From positions 2,852,001 through 2,916,000 of the forward strand of contig OZ251225.1 of assembly GCA_965240325.2 (NCBI GenBank): a DNA stretch of 64,000 nucleotides, in the 5' to 3' direction. The stretch comes from Rebecca billardiae RCC1528. Lineage: Eukaryota; Haptophyta. Shown piece after piece: positions 1-11,431 of the stretch. The notes under the pieces are model-generated. The model did no database searches, was not told the origin of the DNA, and saw only the letters and a list, made by a program, of their open reading frames with translations. A program made the position numbers and the translations under genes. Within the stretch, counting starts at the first letter, position 1, and each line of letters opens with the position of its first letter.

Positions 1-3000
1 ACGAGGACGACTGCCTCGTGCACCAGGTGAACGCGATCGTGCACTACGGGTACGAGTACCAGGGCGCGACCACGCGCCTCGTGATCACGCCGCTCACCGA
101 CCGCTGCTGGATGACGCTCATCGGCGGGCTGCACCTCAAGCTCGGCGGCGCGCCCGCCGGGCCGGCCGGCACGGGCAAGACGGAGTCGGTCAAGGACCTC
201 GCAAAGGGCATCGGCCGGCAGTGCGTCGTGTTCAACTGCTCGGACCAGCTGGACTACAAGATGATGGGCAAGCTCTTCGCCGGCGTCGCGCAGACCGGCT
301 GCTGGATCTGCCTCGACGAGTTCAACCGCATCGACATCGAGGTGCTCTCGGTCGTCGCGCAGCAGCTGCTGCACATCCGGATCGCGCTGCTCGCCGAGAA
401 GGAGCTCTTCATGTTCGAGGGGCGCGAGATGCGGCTCAAGCCGACGGAGGGCGTGTTCATCACGATGAACCCGGGGTACGCCGGGCGCACCGAGCTGCCC
501 GACAACCTCAAGGCGCTCTTCCGCCCCGTCTCGATGATGGTGCCCGACTACGCGCTGATCGCAGAGATCATGCTCTACGCAGAGGGCTTCCTCGAGGCGC
601 GCAACCTCGCGCAGAAGATGGTCAAGATGTACAAGCTGTGCTCGGAGCAGCTCTCGCAGCAGGACCACTACGACTACGGGATGCGGCAGGTCAAGTCGGT
701 GCTCGTGATGGCCGGCGGGCAGAAGCGCGACAACCCCGACGTGCACGAGAACATCTCGCTGATCCGCGCGATGCGCGAGGCGAACGTGCCGCGCTTCCTT
801 TCACAAGACCTGCCGCTCTTCGAGGCGATCATCTCCGACCTGTACCCGAACATCGACGTGCCCGAGGTGGACTACGGCGCGCTGCAGGCGTCGATCGAGG
901 ACACGATGCGCGCCAACAACCAGCAGGTCATCGAGCGCGCCACCATCAAGGTGATCGAGCTCTACCAGACGTTCAACGTGCGGTTTGGCGTGATGCTGGT
1001 CGGACCGACCGGCGGCGGCAAGACGACGTGCTACAAGACGCTGCAGCAGGCGCTGATCAAGCTGAAGGAGCAGCACCCGGGGCAGAATCCGAACTACCAG
1101 GACGTGAACACGTACACCTTCAACCCCAAGTGCATCTCGATGGGCGAGCTCTACGGCGAGTTCAACGAGCTCACGCAGGAGTGGAAGGACGGGATCGCGT
1201 CGTCGTTCATCCGGCAGGCCGTCTCGTACACCGGCCAGAACGACGACTTCCAGTGGGTCGTCTTCGACGGGCCGGTGGACGCGCTGTGGATCGAGAACAT
1301 GAACACGGTGCTCGACGACAACATGCTGCTCTGCCTCGCCAACGGCGAGCGCATCAAGCTCAACAAGAAGATGCACATGCTCTTCGAGGTGCAGGACCTC
1401 GCCGTCGCGTCGCCCGCGACCGTCTCGCGCTGCGGCATGGTCTACATCTCGCCCGACGTGGTGGGCTGGCGGCCGCTCGCGCTGTCGTGGCTCGCGGACG
1501 ACAAGGCGGGCGTGGCGTCGCTGCTCAAGCCCGAGCACACCACCCACCTCCTCGCGCTCTTCGACGCGTACGTGCCCGCCGGCCTCGAGTGGGTGTCGCG
1601 GCACGCGAAGGAGCACATCCCGACTGTCGAGATGCAGAACGTGGTCTCGCTGATGCACCTCTTCCGCTCGCTGCTGCCCGAGGCGAAGGTGGACCTCGGC
1701 GCGCCGGCGGAGGCGGCGCTGCCGCTGATCAACACGCTCTTCGCCTTCTGCTTCGTCTGGTCGCTCGGCGGCACCTTCGACGAGACCGCGTGGCCCGAGT
1801 TCGACACGTTCGTGCGCGAGAAATTCGCAGAGCACACGTCCTTCCCGCCCTCGGGCGACGTGCACGACTTCTACGTCGAGCTGCCGCAGGGCGAGCTGCG
1901 GCCGTGGGCGGACGTGATGCCCAGCTTCCAGTACGACCCGTCGATGCCCTACTTCAACCTCCTCGTGCCGACCACCGACACGGTGCGCTTTGCGTACATC
2001 GTGCGGCAGCACCTGAGCGTGATGTCGCCTGTGCTCATCTCGGGCCTGACCGGCGTCGGCAAGTCGGTGATGCTGATGAACACGATCGTCAAGATGCAGG
2101 ACGAGGGGCAGTGGGTGTACATGGCGCTCTCGTTCTCCGCGCAGACGCAGTCCTCGCGCACGCAGGAGACCATCGAGTCCAAGCTGGACAAGCGCAAGAA
2201 GACGCTGCTCGGCGCGCCGCCGGGCAAGCGCATCGTCATGTTTGTCGACGACATCAACATGCCCGCGCTCGAGACGTACGGCGCGTCGCCGCCGGTCGAG
2301 CTGCTGCGGCAGATCCTCGACCACCAGGGGTGCTACGACCGCTCGAAGATCTTCTGGAAGTCCATCGTCGACATGGTCGAGATGTGCGCGTGCGGGCCGG
2401 CGGGCGGCGGGCGCAACGCGCTCACGCCCCGCTTTGTGCGGCACCACGCGTGCATCTCGATGCCGCAGCCCTCGCCCGAGGCGATGAAGCAGATCTTCCA
2501 GGCGATCATCGGCGGGTACCTCTCGAGCGCCGCGTCGCCGGACATCAAGTCGCTCGGCAAGGCAATCGTCGACTCGACCGTCGACCTCTTCTTCAACGTG
2601 ACGCGCGACCTGAAGCCGATCCCGGCCAAGGCGCACTACACGTTCAACCTGCGCGACGTCTCCAAGGTGGTGCAGGGCATCCTGATGGTGAAGGCGTCGC
2701 ACCTGCCGGACAAGGAGACGCTGGCGAAGCTGTGGATGCACGAGGTGATGCGCGTGTTCCACGACCGGCTCATCGACGACGCCGACCGCGGCTACTTCAC
2801 CTCGATGCTCGTCGACTTTGTCAAGGCCGTCTTCAAGATGCCGTGGTCGCACGAGGACCTGTTTGTCGACTCAAAGGTCGTGTTCGGTGACTACATGAAG
2901 CCGGGCGTCGCGCAGGAGGACCGGCGGTACGAGCTCGTGCCGAGCACGGAGCGGATCCCGACCGTGTTCGGCGACTACCTCGACGAGTACAACATCGCGA

Positions 3001-6000
3001 ACAAGGAGATGAAGCTCGTCTTCTTCTGGGACGCGTGCGAGCACGTCTCGCGGCTCGCGCGCATCCTGCGCCAGCCGCGCGGCAACGCGATGCTCGTCGG
3101 CGTCGGCGGCTCGGGCAAGCAGTCGCTCACGCGCTTCGCGGCGTTCATGGCGGAGTACAAGTGCTCGCAGATCGAGCTGAAGAAGGGGTACGGCTACCAG
3201 GAGTTCCGCGAGGACCTCAAGCAGCTCTACTTCTACGCGGGCTGCGACGGGCTGCCGATCGTGTTCCTCTTCTCGGACACGCAGATCGTGACCGAGTCGT
3301 TCGTCGAGGACATCAACAACATCCTCAACTCGGGCGAGGTGCCCAACCTGTTCGCGAGCGACGAGTGGGAGCGGATCATCGCGGCGGTCACGCCCGCGTG
3401 CACCGCGCTCGGCATCCCCGAGACGCGCGACAACGTCAAGCTCCACTTCATCGAGCGCGTGCGCGAGAACCTGCATATTGTGCTGTGCATGTCGCCGGTC
3501 GGCAACGCGTTCCGCGTGCGCTGCCGCCAGTTCCCGTCGCTGATCAACTGCTGCACGATCGACTGGTACGACCGGTGGCCGGCGGAGGCGCTCAAGTCGG
3601 TCTCGACGCAGTTCTTCGAGCAGCTCGAGCTAGGCGACAACGCCGACGAGCTCCGCCCCGCGCTGTGCGACATGTGCTCTGTGATTCACATCTCGGTCGT
3701 GCAGACGGCAGACCGCTTCCACAACGAGCTGCGCCGCCGCTTCTACGTGACTCCAAAGTCGTTCCTCGAGCTGATCTCGCTGTACCTGAGCATGCTCGGC
3801 GAGCAGCGCGAGAGTATGGACGCGGCGATCTCGCGCCTCTCCGTCGGCATCCAGAAGCTCACCGACACGAACAAGCTGGTCTCTGGCATGAAGGAGGAGC
3901 TGAACGAGCTGCAGCCGATCCTCAAGAAGAAGACCGCCGAGGCCGAGGAGCTGCTCGTCCGCGTGTCGAAGGACTCGGAGGACGCGGCGAAGCGCGAGGC
4001 GGAGGTGGCGGTCGAGGCGGAGGCGACGCACAAGATCGAGGTCTCCACGCAGGCCATCGCCGACGACGCGAAGCGCGACCTCGACCTCGCGCTGCCCGCG
4101 TTCGAGTCGGCGCTCAAGGCGCTCAACGCGCTCTCGAAGAACGACATCAACGAGATCAAGTCGTTCGCCAAGCCGCCGCCGCTGGTGCAGAAGGTGATGG
4201 AGTGCGTGTGCCTGCTGCTCGGGCAGCCGGTCAACTGGGACTCGGCGAAGAAGGTGCTCTCCGACGGCCAGTTCATGAACAAGCTCGTCAACTACGACAA
4301 GGACAACATCCCCCCCAAGATCATCAAGGGCGTCGTCAAGTACTACGACGACCCAGAGTTCGAGCCCGAGGTGGTGATGAAGGTGTCGCTCGCGGCCAAG
4401 TCGCTGTGCATGTGGTGCCGCGCGATGAAGGTGTACGACGAGGTCGCGAAGGAGGTCGAGCCGAAGAAGGCCAAGCTCGCCGAGTCCACCAAGAAGCTCG
4501 AGGACGCGCAGGCGTCGCTGCAGAAGGTGCAGGACGAGCTGCAGGGCGTCCGCGACCGCGTCGCCGCGCTGCGCAAGCAGGCGGACGATACGGTGGCGGA
4601 GAAGGAGCAGCTGGTGGAGCAGGCGGCGCAGACGGAGGCGCGGCTCAAGCGCGCGGGCAAGCTCACCTCCGGCCTCGGCGACGAGTCCGTCCGCTGGGTC
4701 GCCACCGTTGAGGAGCTGACGAAGACGCGCACCGACCTGACGGGCAACGTGTTTGTCGCGGCCGCGTGCATCGCCTACTACGGCGTCTTCACGAGCGAGT
4801 ACCGCAACGAGCTGGTGCATTCGTGGGTGGAGGGGTGCGTCGAGCGGGGCATCCCCGTGCTCTCCGACTTCCGCCTCTCCAAGGTCCTCGCCGACCCCGT
4901 CAAGGTGCGCGAGTGGAACATCTGGGGGCTGCCGGTCGACGACTACTCGACTGAGAACGGCATCCTCGCGACGCGCGGCAAGCGCTGGCCGCTGTCCATC
5001 GACCCGCAGGGGCAGGCGAACAAGTGGGTGAAGAACATGGAGTCGAAGAACTCGCTCAAGGTGGTCAAGTCGAACGACACGACCATCCTGCGCACCCTCG
5101 AGAACTCGATCCGGCTGGGCACGCCCGTGCTGCTCGAGGATGTGGGCGAGGAGCTCGACCCAGCGATCGACCCGGTTCTGCAGAAGCAGGTCTTCAAGCA
5201 GCAGGGCCGGCTGCTCATCCGCGTGGGCGACTCGGACGTGGACTACGCCGAGTCGTTCCGGTTCTACATGACCACCAAGATGCCCAACCCGCACTACCTC
5301 CCCGAGGTGTGCATCAAGGTGACGATCATCAACTTCACCGTGACGATCAAGGGGCTCGAGGACCAGCTGCTCGGGCTGGTCGTGCGCGAGGAGCGGCCCG
5401 ACCTCGAGAAGCAGAAGAACCACCTGGTCTTCTCGATGGCGGCGGACAACAAGCAGCTGAAGGACCTGGAGGACAAGATCCTGCGGCTGCTCTCGCTCTC
5501 CGAGGGCAACATCCTCGACGACGAGGTGCTGATCAACACGCTCTCCGACTCGAAGATCACGTCGGGCGTCATCCAGGGGCGCGTCAAGGAGGCGGAGGAG
5601 ACTGAGAAGGAGATCAACCAGACGCGGCTCACGTACACGCCCGCCGCGGTGCGCGGCTCGATCCTGTACTTCGTGATCGCCGACCTCGCCAACATCGACC
5701 CGATGTACCAGTTCTCCCTCGAGTACTTCACCTCGCTCTTCCACGTGTGCATCTCCAAGTCGGTCAAGTCGGACGACCTCGAGACACGGCTGCAGAACAT
5801 CATGGACTACGCTTCGCTCAACATCTACCGCAACGTCTCGCGCGGGCTGTTCGGCGCGCACAAGATGATCTACTCGTTCATGCTCGCCACCGCGATCCTG
5901 CGCGCCAAGGGCGACATCACGCACGCGCAGATGATGACGCTGCTCACCGGCGCGGGCGTGTACGATGAGGCGCAGCTGCCGCCCGCGCCGAGCGGGCTCG

Positions 6001-8823
6001 ATGTGCCGCAGTGGGCGCAGTGCTGGCACCTCTCGCACAAGCTGGCGGACCAGGGCTTCGACGGCTTCGCGCAGGAGATGGAGGGCAACGCGCAGGCGTG
6101 GGTCGAGTGCCTCGAGGTCGCCGAGCCGCACAAGGCCACGCTCCCCGGCAAGTGGGACGCGAAGCTCAGCTCGTTCTCGCGGATGCTCGTCGTGCGCGCG
6201 TTCCGCATGGAGAAGCTGACGCTCGCGTGCACCGACTACGTCGCGGAGCAGCTCGGGCGGGAGTACATCGAGGACCCGCCGCTCAACCTGCACGACGTGT
6301 TCCCCGACTCGACCAAGTCGACCCCGCTCGTCTTCGTCCTCTCCACCGGCGCCGACCCGATGTCCACCATCCTGCGGTTTGCGGCCGAGCGCGGGTACGA
6401 GGCGCGCACGCACTCCATCTCGCTCGGCCAGGGCCAGGGGCCGGTCGCGGACAAGCTCATCCAGGAGGCATGCCGCTCGGGCGACTGGGTGGTGCTGTCG
6501 AACTGCCACCTGGCCAAGTCGTGGATGCCCAAGCTCGAGAAGGTCGTCGAGTCCTTCCCCTCCTCCATCGACATCCACGACGAGTTCCGGCTGTGGCTCA
6601 CGTCGATGCCGGTCAACTACTTCCCTGTGCCCGTGCTGCAGACGTCCCTGAAGATGACCTTCGAGCCGCCCAAGGGGATCCGCTCCAACCTGAAGGGGAC
6701 GTGGTCGACGATCACGGAGGGGCAGTGGGACGCGTGCTCCAAGCCGCAGATGTGGCACAAGCTGCTCTTCGGCGTCACCTTCTTCCACGCCGTCGTGCAG
6801 GAGAGGCGCAAGTTTGGGCCTCTCGGATGGTGCGCGCACGCGCCCGCGCGCGCGCGCGCGCGCGAGCGCCCGCGCCCGCGTGAGCGCGCGCGTGCGCGCG
6901 CGGCTGCAAGCGGCTCGCACACGCGCGCGTTCCGAGGGGGGAGCGCGCCGCGCGGCTGCGTGCGCGCCCTCGCGCTGAGCCGCGCGTCCCGCGCGCGCGC
7001 GCCCGCCGCGCGCCGCAGGAACATCCGGTACGAGTTCAACACGACCGACCTCGAGGTGGCGATCGAGACGCTCAAGATGTTCCTCGACGAGCAGGACGAG
7101 ATCCCGTGGGACGCGCTGCTGTACGTGACGGGGCAGATCCACTACGGCGGGCGCGTGACCGACGACTGGGACCGGCGGTGCCTGATGTGCGTGCTGGGCA
7201 AGTACTACAGCCGCGAGATCCTCGAGGACGGTTACTTCTTCGACGAGTCGGGCGAGTACTACGCGCCCGACCACGCTGAGATGAACGTGGGCGGCGTGAG
7301 CGCCGTGCGCAAGTACGTGGAGGGCCTGCCGACGCAGGACGGCGTCGGGCTGTTTGGGCTGCACGGCAACGCGCGGATCACGTTCGAGACGCAGGAGACG
7401 CTCAAGCTGCTCGACACGATGACCTCGCTCCAGCCGCGCGAGTCCGGCGGCGCCGAGGGCGAGTCACCCGAGCAGCTCGTGTCTGCGCTGTGCGAGAAGC
7501 TCGGCGGGGACATGCCCGAGCAGCTGTCGCGCGACGAGGCGGGGCCGAGCACGTTCGAGCTGAACGAGAAGGGCGAGCTCGACTCGCTGCAGATCGTGCT
7601 GCTGCACGAGATGAGCCGCTTCAACAAGCTGCTCACGCGCGTCAAGGCGACGCTCGTGGACTTGCGAAACGTGCGCGCGCGCGCCGGCGCGCCGCCCGCG
7701 CGGGCGCGCGCGCTCGCGCCGCGCGGCGCGGCATGTCGGCTCACCCGCACGCGCCCCCCCGCCGCCGGCACCCGCGTTCGCGCGCGGCTGCACGCAGGCG
7801 ATCAAGGGGCTGGTCGTGATGAGCGGCGAGCTCGACGCCATGTTCGGCGCCATGCTCATCAACAAGGTGCCAGGTCTGTGGGAGAAGGTGCGCGCACGCA
7901 CGCACACGCGCACGCACGCACACGCGCACGCACGCACACGCGCGCACACGCGCGCGCGCGCCTGCCTTGGCACGCGCACGCACGCACGCGCACGCCTGCT
8001 TCGTGCACGCACGCGCCTGGCGCTTTGCGCCTGCCTCACGCGTGCCCGGCCCCGCGCCGTGCCGCCGCGTGCCCCGCAGGTGTCGTTCCTAAGCCTTAAG
8101 CCTCTCGGCTCGTGGGTGAAGGACCTGCAGACGCGCGTCGCCTTCTTCAGGGGATGGTGCGTGTGCACGCCTGCCAGTGCGCCGCGCGCCGTCTCTGAGG
8201 AGCCACGCGGCTGCTCCGCCTCCGCGCCGCGCGCGCGGCGCTGTCACTGGGGCGCGGCTCGGCGTGCTCACACCGCCCGCCCGCGCGCGCACGCGCGCCC
8301 GCCCGCCCTCTCTCTCGCGCTGCGCCGCGTCAGGCTGGTGCACGGCCGCCCGGCGTGCTTCAACATGCCGGCCTTCTTCTTCCCGCAGGGCTTCATGACG
8401 GGCGCGCTGCAGCTGCACGCGCGCAAGTACGCGATCCCGATCGACACGCTCAACTTCTCGTTCGCCGTGCGCAAGGAGGAGAGCTCGGAGGAGATCGAGA
8501 CCGCGCCGGACGACGGCGTCTTCATCTCGGGTTTCTTCATGGACGGCGCGCGGTACGACCGCGCAAAGGGCATGATCGAGGACTCGCTGCCAAAGGTGAT
8601 GACCGACACGATGCCGGTCATCCACTTCAGGCCAACCGTCAACTACAAGCGGGACGTGACGGACTACGAGTGCCCGCTGTACAAGACGGCGGTGCGCGCG
8701 GGCGTGCTCAGCACGACGGGCCAGTCCACAAACTTTGTCATCGCGGTCGACCTGCCGACAGACAAGGATCCCAACTACTGGGTGCGCATGGGCACGGCGC
8801 TGCTATGCGCGCTCTCAGACTGA
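1..8823 (+). CDS. Axonemal dynein heavy chain, 3' part (5' truncated by window edge)
   Basis: Motor subunit of a ciliary dynein; it hydrolyses ATP to slide axonemal microtubules. The frame is open from the first base and starts inside AAA1, so the tail lies outside the window. P-loops seen in order: GPAGTGKTES near base 160 (AAA1), GPTGGGKT near 1005 (AAA2), GLTGVGKS near 2045 (AAA3) and GVGGSGKQS near 3100 (AAA4). The stalk coiled coil and microtubule-binding tip lie at about 3820-4700, followed by AAA5, AAA6 and the C-terminal domain ending ALLCALSD. Homology places introns at 6830-7018, 7671-7797, 7888-8079 and 8157-8333, all GT-AG with GTGCGC or GTGCGT donors; the spliced joins restore GPLG-W-NIRYEF and KPLGSWVKDL. 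All recognised introns lie in the last fifth of the gene. The AAA1-AAA2 sequence looks closest to single-headed inner-arm chains (DNAH3/7/12 group); that subtype is an inference. Confidence 0.96.
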
Positions 8824-9253
8824 TGATGATCAGCAGATTATTCAGAGACTACTACAGACGCTACTACTCTAGGGTAGCCTGTCATAGTCGCGCTAGCTCA
8901 TCGTCAATGCTGTCATGCTGTAGTCTGTCATCCGCGCATTATTCAGCAGCGACAGCACTCACGTATCGTCAGTCTGAGTTTCGCTCTGCAATCTCGGACT
9001 AGTCGGAGTCTCTCGGACTATCAGCCGGCCTGCTGAGCCGCCTGAGGTCCGTCAGCTGCGAGTCGTCATCACAATCATTATCACGTCGATGTCGCCCCGC
9101 GCCTTAGGCGCGCGGCTGGGCGTGCGTGCGAACTACGATAGATCGATGGCGGCGACGCCGTCGTCGTCGTCGCGCGGGCGGTGGCAGTACATAGCCGATA
9201 CGACTACGCAACAACTGATGCGCCGCGCTGCTCACCTTTGACACACGTTGCGA
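8824..9253. other. Intergenic spacer between convergent genes
   Basis: Lies between the dynein stop codon and the end of the minus-strand sulfotransferase-like gene, so it should hold both 3' untranslated regions. It is clearly less GC-rich than the flanking genes and has a short GTC trinucleotide run near 9160. I see no RNA gene or protein-coding signal. Confidence 0.6.
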
Positions 9254-11230
9254 CTACTGACCGCGACAAGTACGAAGCCCTGAAGGCACCATCCCTAGAA
9301 GAGGGAAGGCGACTGCACGACCGTTCGACTGGTTGCGGCGTGGACCACGATGATTGAACTTGAAGCTGGGCTCGCCGACACGGATGCCGGAGACGAGCTC
9401 CGGATGCGCCGCTGCTGTCGCCGCAGTGCGTGTGTATGGATCGCCACTGCTGGCGGCGTCGCCGCGTGGGAGCTGCAGCTCGTCACACCCCAGCACGCGC
9501 GCGCCGTCGTGCTCCGGGGCTCGGCGTGCATGTGAAGCTGAGTGCGCGCGGCTGCCATCGCGCCCGCGCTTGGCGCCCTCCCATGCGGCCGTCGAGTTGC
9601 AGAGGGCATCTGCTTCGCTGATGAGGTGCTCGATGGCAGCGGCGCGCGTGACGATCGCGCCGGCCTCGCTCGCGGCCGCTAGCACGGCGCCCGGCGCGCA
9701 CGGGCGGCGGAGCGTGCACCCCTTGAGCCTCTCGACGTACGAGCGCGCGCTCGCACCGGGCGGCGCGAAGCACGGGTCCCGCCGCAGCGCGCGCGAGAGC
9801 TGGCGGTCCAGCTGCGCGTCCGCGAGCGCGTAGAAGCGATGGTCGTCGGCGAGTGCGGCCGCGATGCGCGCCTTGGTGCCGGCAGGGTCCGGGAGCGCGC
9901 GCATCTCGGCGACGTGCTGGGCAAGGATCTGCAGCCGCGCTTCGCTCGACGGCAGCAGCTCGAGCCGTCGCATGCCGGGGTGCCCCTGCCATGCCGCCGG
10001 CGCCCCGGCCGCTGCGCCCGCGGCGCCGGCGCGCGTCGCATCCACCGCGCGCCGGAGTGTGGTGCGCTCCGCTCCGAGTGCGCGCAGCTGGCGGCGAGAG
10101 TGCTCGCGCCTGGCCGAGGTGCGGCTTTGCTCGGCAAAGGCCGAGGCTGCGCCGTCCACGCGCGAGGTGTGCGGCCTCGCCAGCAGCTCCGCCCCCAGCC
10201 ACCCGCTCGGCAGCCCGAGCGCCGACCCGAGCAGCGCGCAGCTCTCAGCCAGCCGCTCCATCGTACCCACATATACAAACGGCCGCTCGAGGGCCGAGCG
10301 CATCGGGCCGTCCGGGAGCACGGTGGCGTGGGCCGCGCGCGCGGAGGCAAGGGCGGGGAAGGCCATCTCGAGCTGCAGCGGGCAGCGCCACGGGAACGCG
10401 CCGCGCTCCCTCCGCGCCTCCAGGCATGGCAGGCGGTCGCGCAGCCACGACGGGTGCCGCTTGCGAATCGATCGGAAGTAGCTCCAGACGGCGAGGTGGA
10501 AGCTGAGCGGCTCGCGCACGACGGCGAGGTAGACGAAGCGGCAGGTCGGGGGCGGCGGCCACGCGGCGCCGATCACGGGCAGCGCCGCCTCCAGCCGCTG
10601 GCTCTCCCCGGGACCGTACACCTCATGGTCCTCGCCAAAGAGAAGAGGATAGGCGCGCGCGCCGAGCGCCGCGCGCATGCCGCTGCCGAGGGCGTGCACG
10701 AACGGGTCGAAGGCGGCGGCGGCGTCCGGATCGGCGTGCGCGCTCGGAATCCAGACACGGCGGGTGCTGTTCCTCGACGGCCGCCCTCTCCTGAAGAGCC
10801 CGCTGTGCAGCCGGCTGGCCTTGTCCAGAGCTGCCACATACAGCAACCCTTCAAACGCGCCCCAGCCGCACCGGCGCTTCAGCTGGTGGCCGAGCTGCCT
10901 GCGGAGCAGGCTACCCGCCTGCGCGTGCGCGCGCGCGCGCACGCATCGGGCGAAGTGGTCAGCGGCGAGCGCGCCGCGCCGCACAACTCACCCCGCGCGC
11001 GCGCGTGCCGTCTTGGGGATGTGCCGGAAGTGCAGCAGGCCGCATCGGAAGGCCTGCTTCGCACGGTGCCTGTGGCACAGCCTCGACGGCTCCGAAGCTG
11101 CTCCCTGCGGCAGGGTGGGCGCCGCGATGGGTCTCGATGCGACCCCGACTGCAATCGACGCCCATAGGACGAGGGCGGGGGAGCTGCTCCTCATGCATGC
11201 ACCCTTCATGCATGCCTTGTTGGCCGCCAT
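9254..11230 (-). CDS. Sulfotransferase-like protein, probably Golgi type II membrane protein
   Basis: Likely transfers sulfate from PAPS to a glycan; the substrate is unknown. The first exon (11230-11009) encodes a hydrophobic segment, ALVLWASIAVGVA, suited to a signal anchor, then LLHFRHIPKT. After the intron the protein continues AGSLLRRQLGHQ, so the join gives HIPKT-AGS, the classic PAPS 5'-phosphosulfate loop of membrane sulfotransferases. A later FVYLAVVREPLSFHLAVWSYF, in the order expected of the 3'-phosphate-binding motif, supports the family. The in-frame join needs an intron at 10919-11008 with a GC-AG boundary; the nearby GTGAGT would shift the frame. The start at 11230 (MAANKACMKG) is the first ATG I can support, and the predicted length is about 628 residues. 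The C-terminal 150 residues are low complexity and less certain. The enzyme class is confident; the exact family is not. Confidence 0.72.
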
Positions 11231-11321
11231 CGTTCTGATTCGGCCGCTCAATCAAGAATCTGCTCGTCTGCCGGAGTGAACGGTATCTCGATCCACCAAC
11301 GCTGTCCAACGAACGTACGTA

Positions 11322-11431
11322 GTGATCCACGATGGCGGATTCCACTGATGGCGGCACGCTCCACGCTGACGCACTCCCTCAGCCTCAGGCTATGCCTCGT
11401 GTGACTACTCCTGTTACTATTCGTGGATCAC
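11322..11431. repeat. 11-bp inverted repeat at the polymerase theta 3' end
   Basis: GTGATCCACGA at 11322-11332 is matched exactly in reverse complement at 11421-11431, with 88 bases between. The right arm overlaps the stop codon of the polymerase theta gene (11428-11430). It could fold in the transcript; no function is shown. Confidence 0.55.

Noticed and set aside
801-2852. A 683-codon antisense frame in the dynein gene
   Set aside because: Same composition artefact, with no family features.
3630-7364. A 1244-codon open frame antisense to the dynein gene
   Set aside because: Its residues are the Arg/Ala/His/Leu-rich mixture produced by reading GC-rich codons backwards; the plus strand is an unmistakable dynein.
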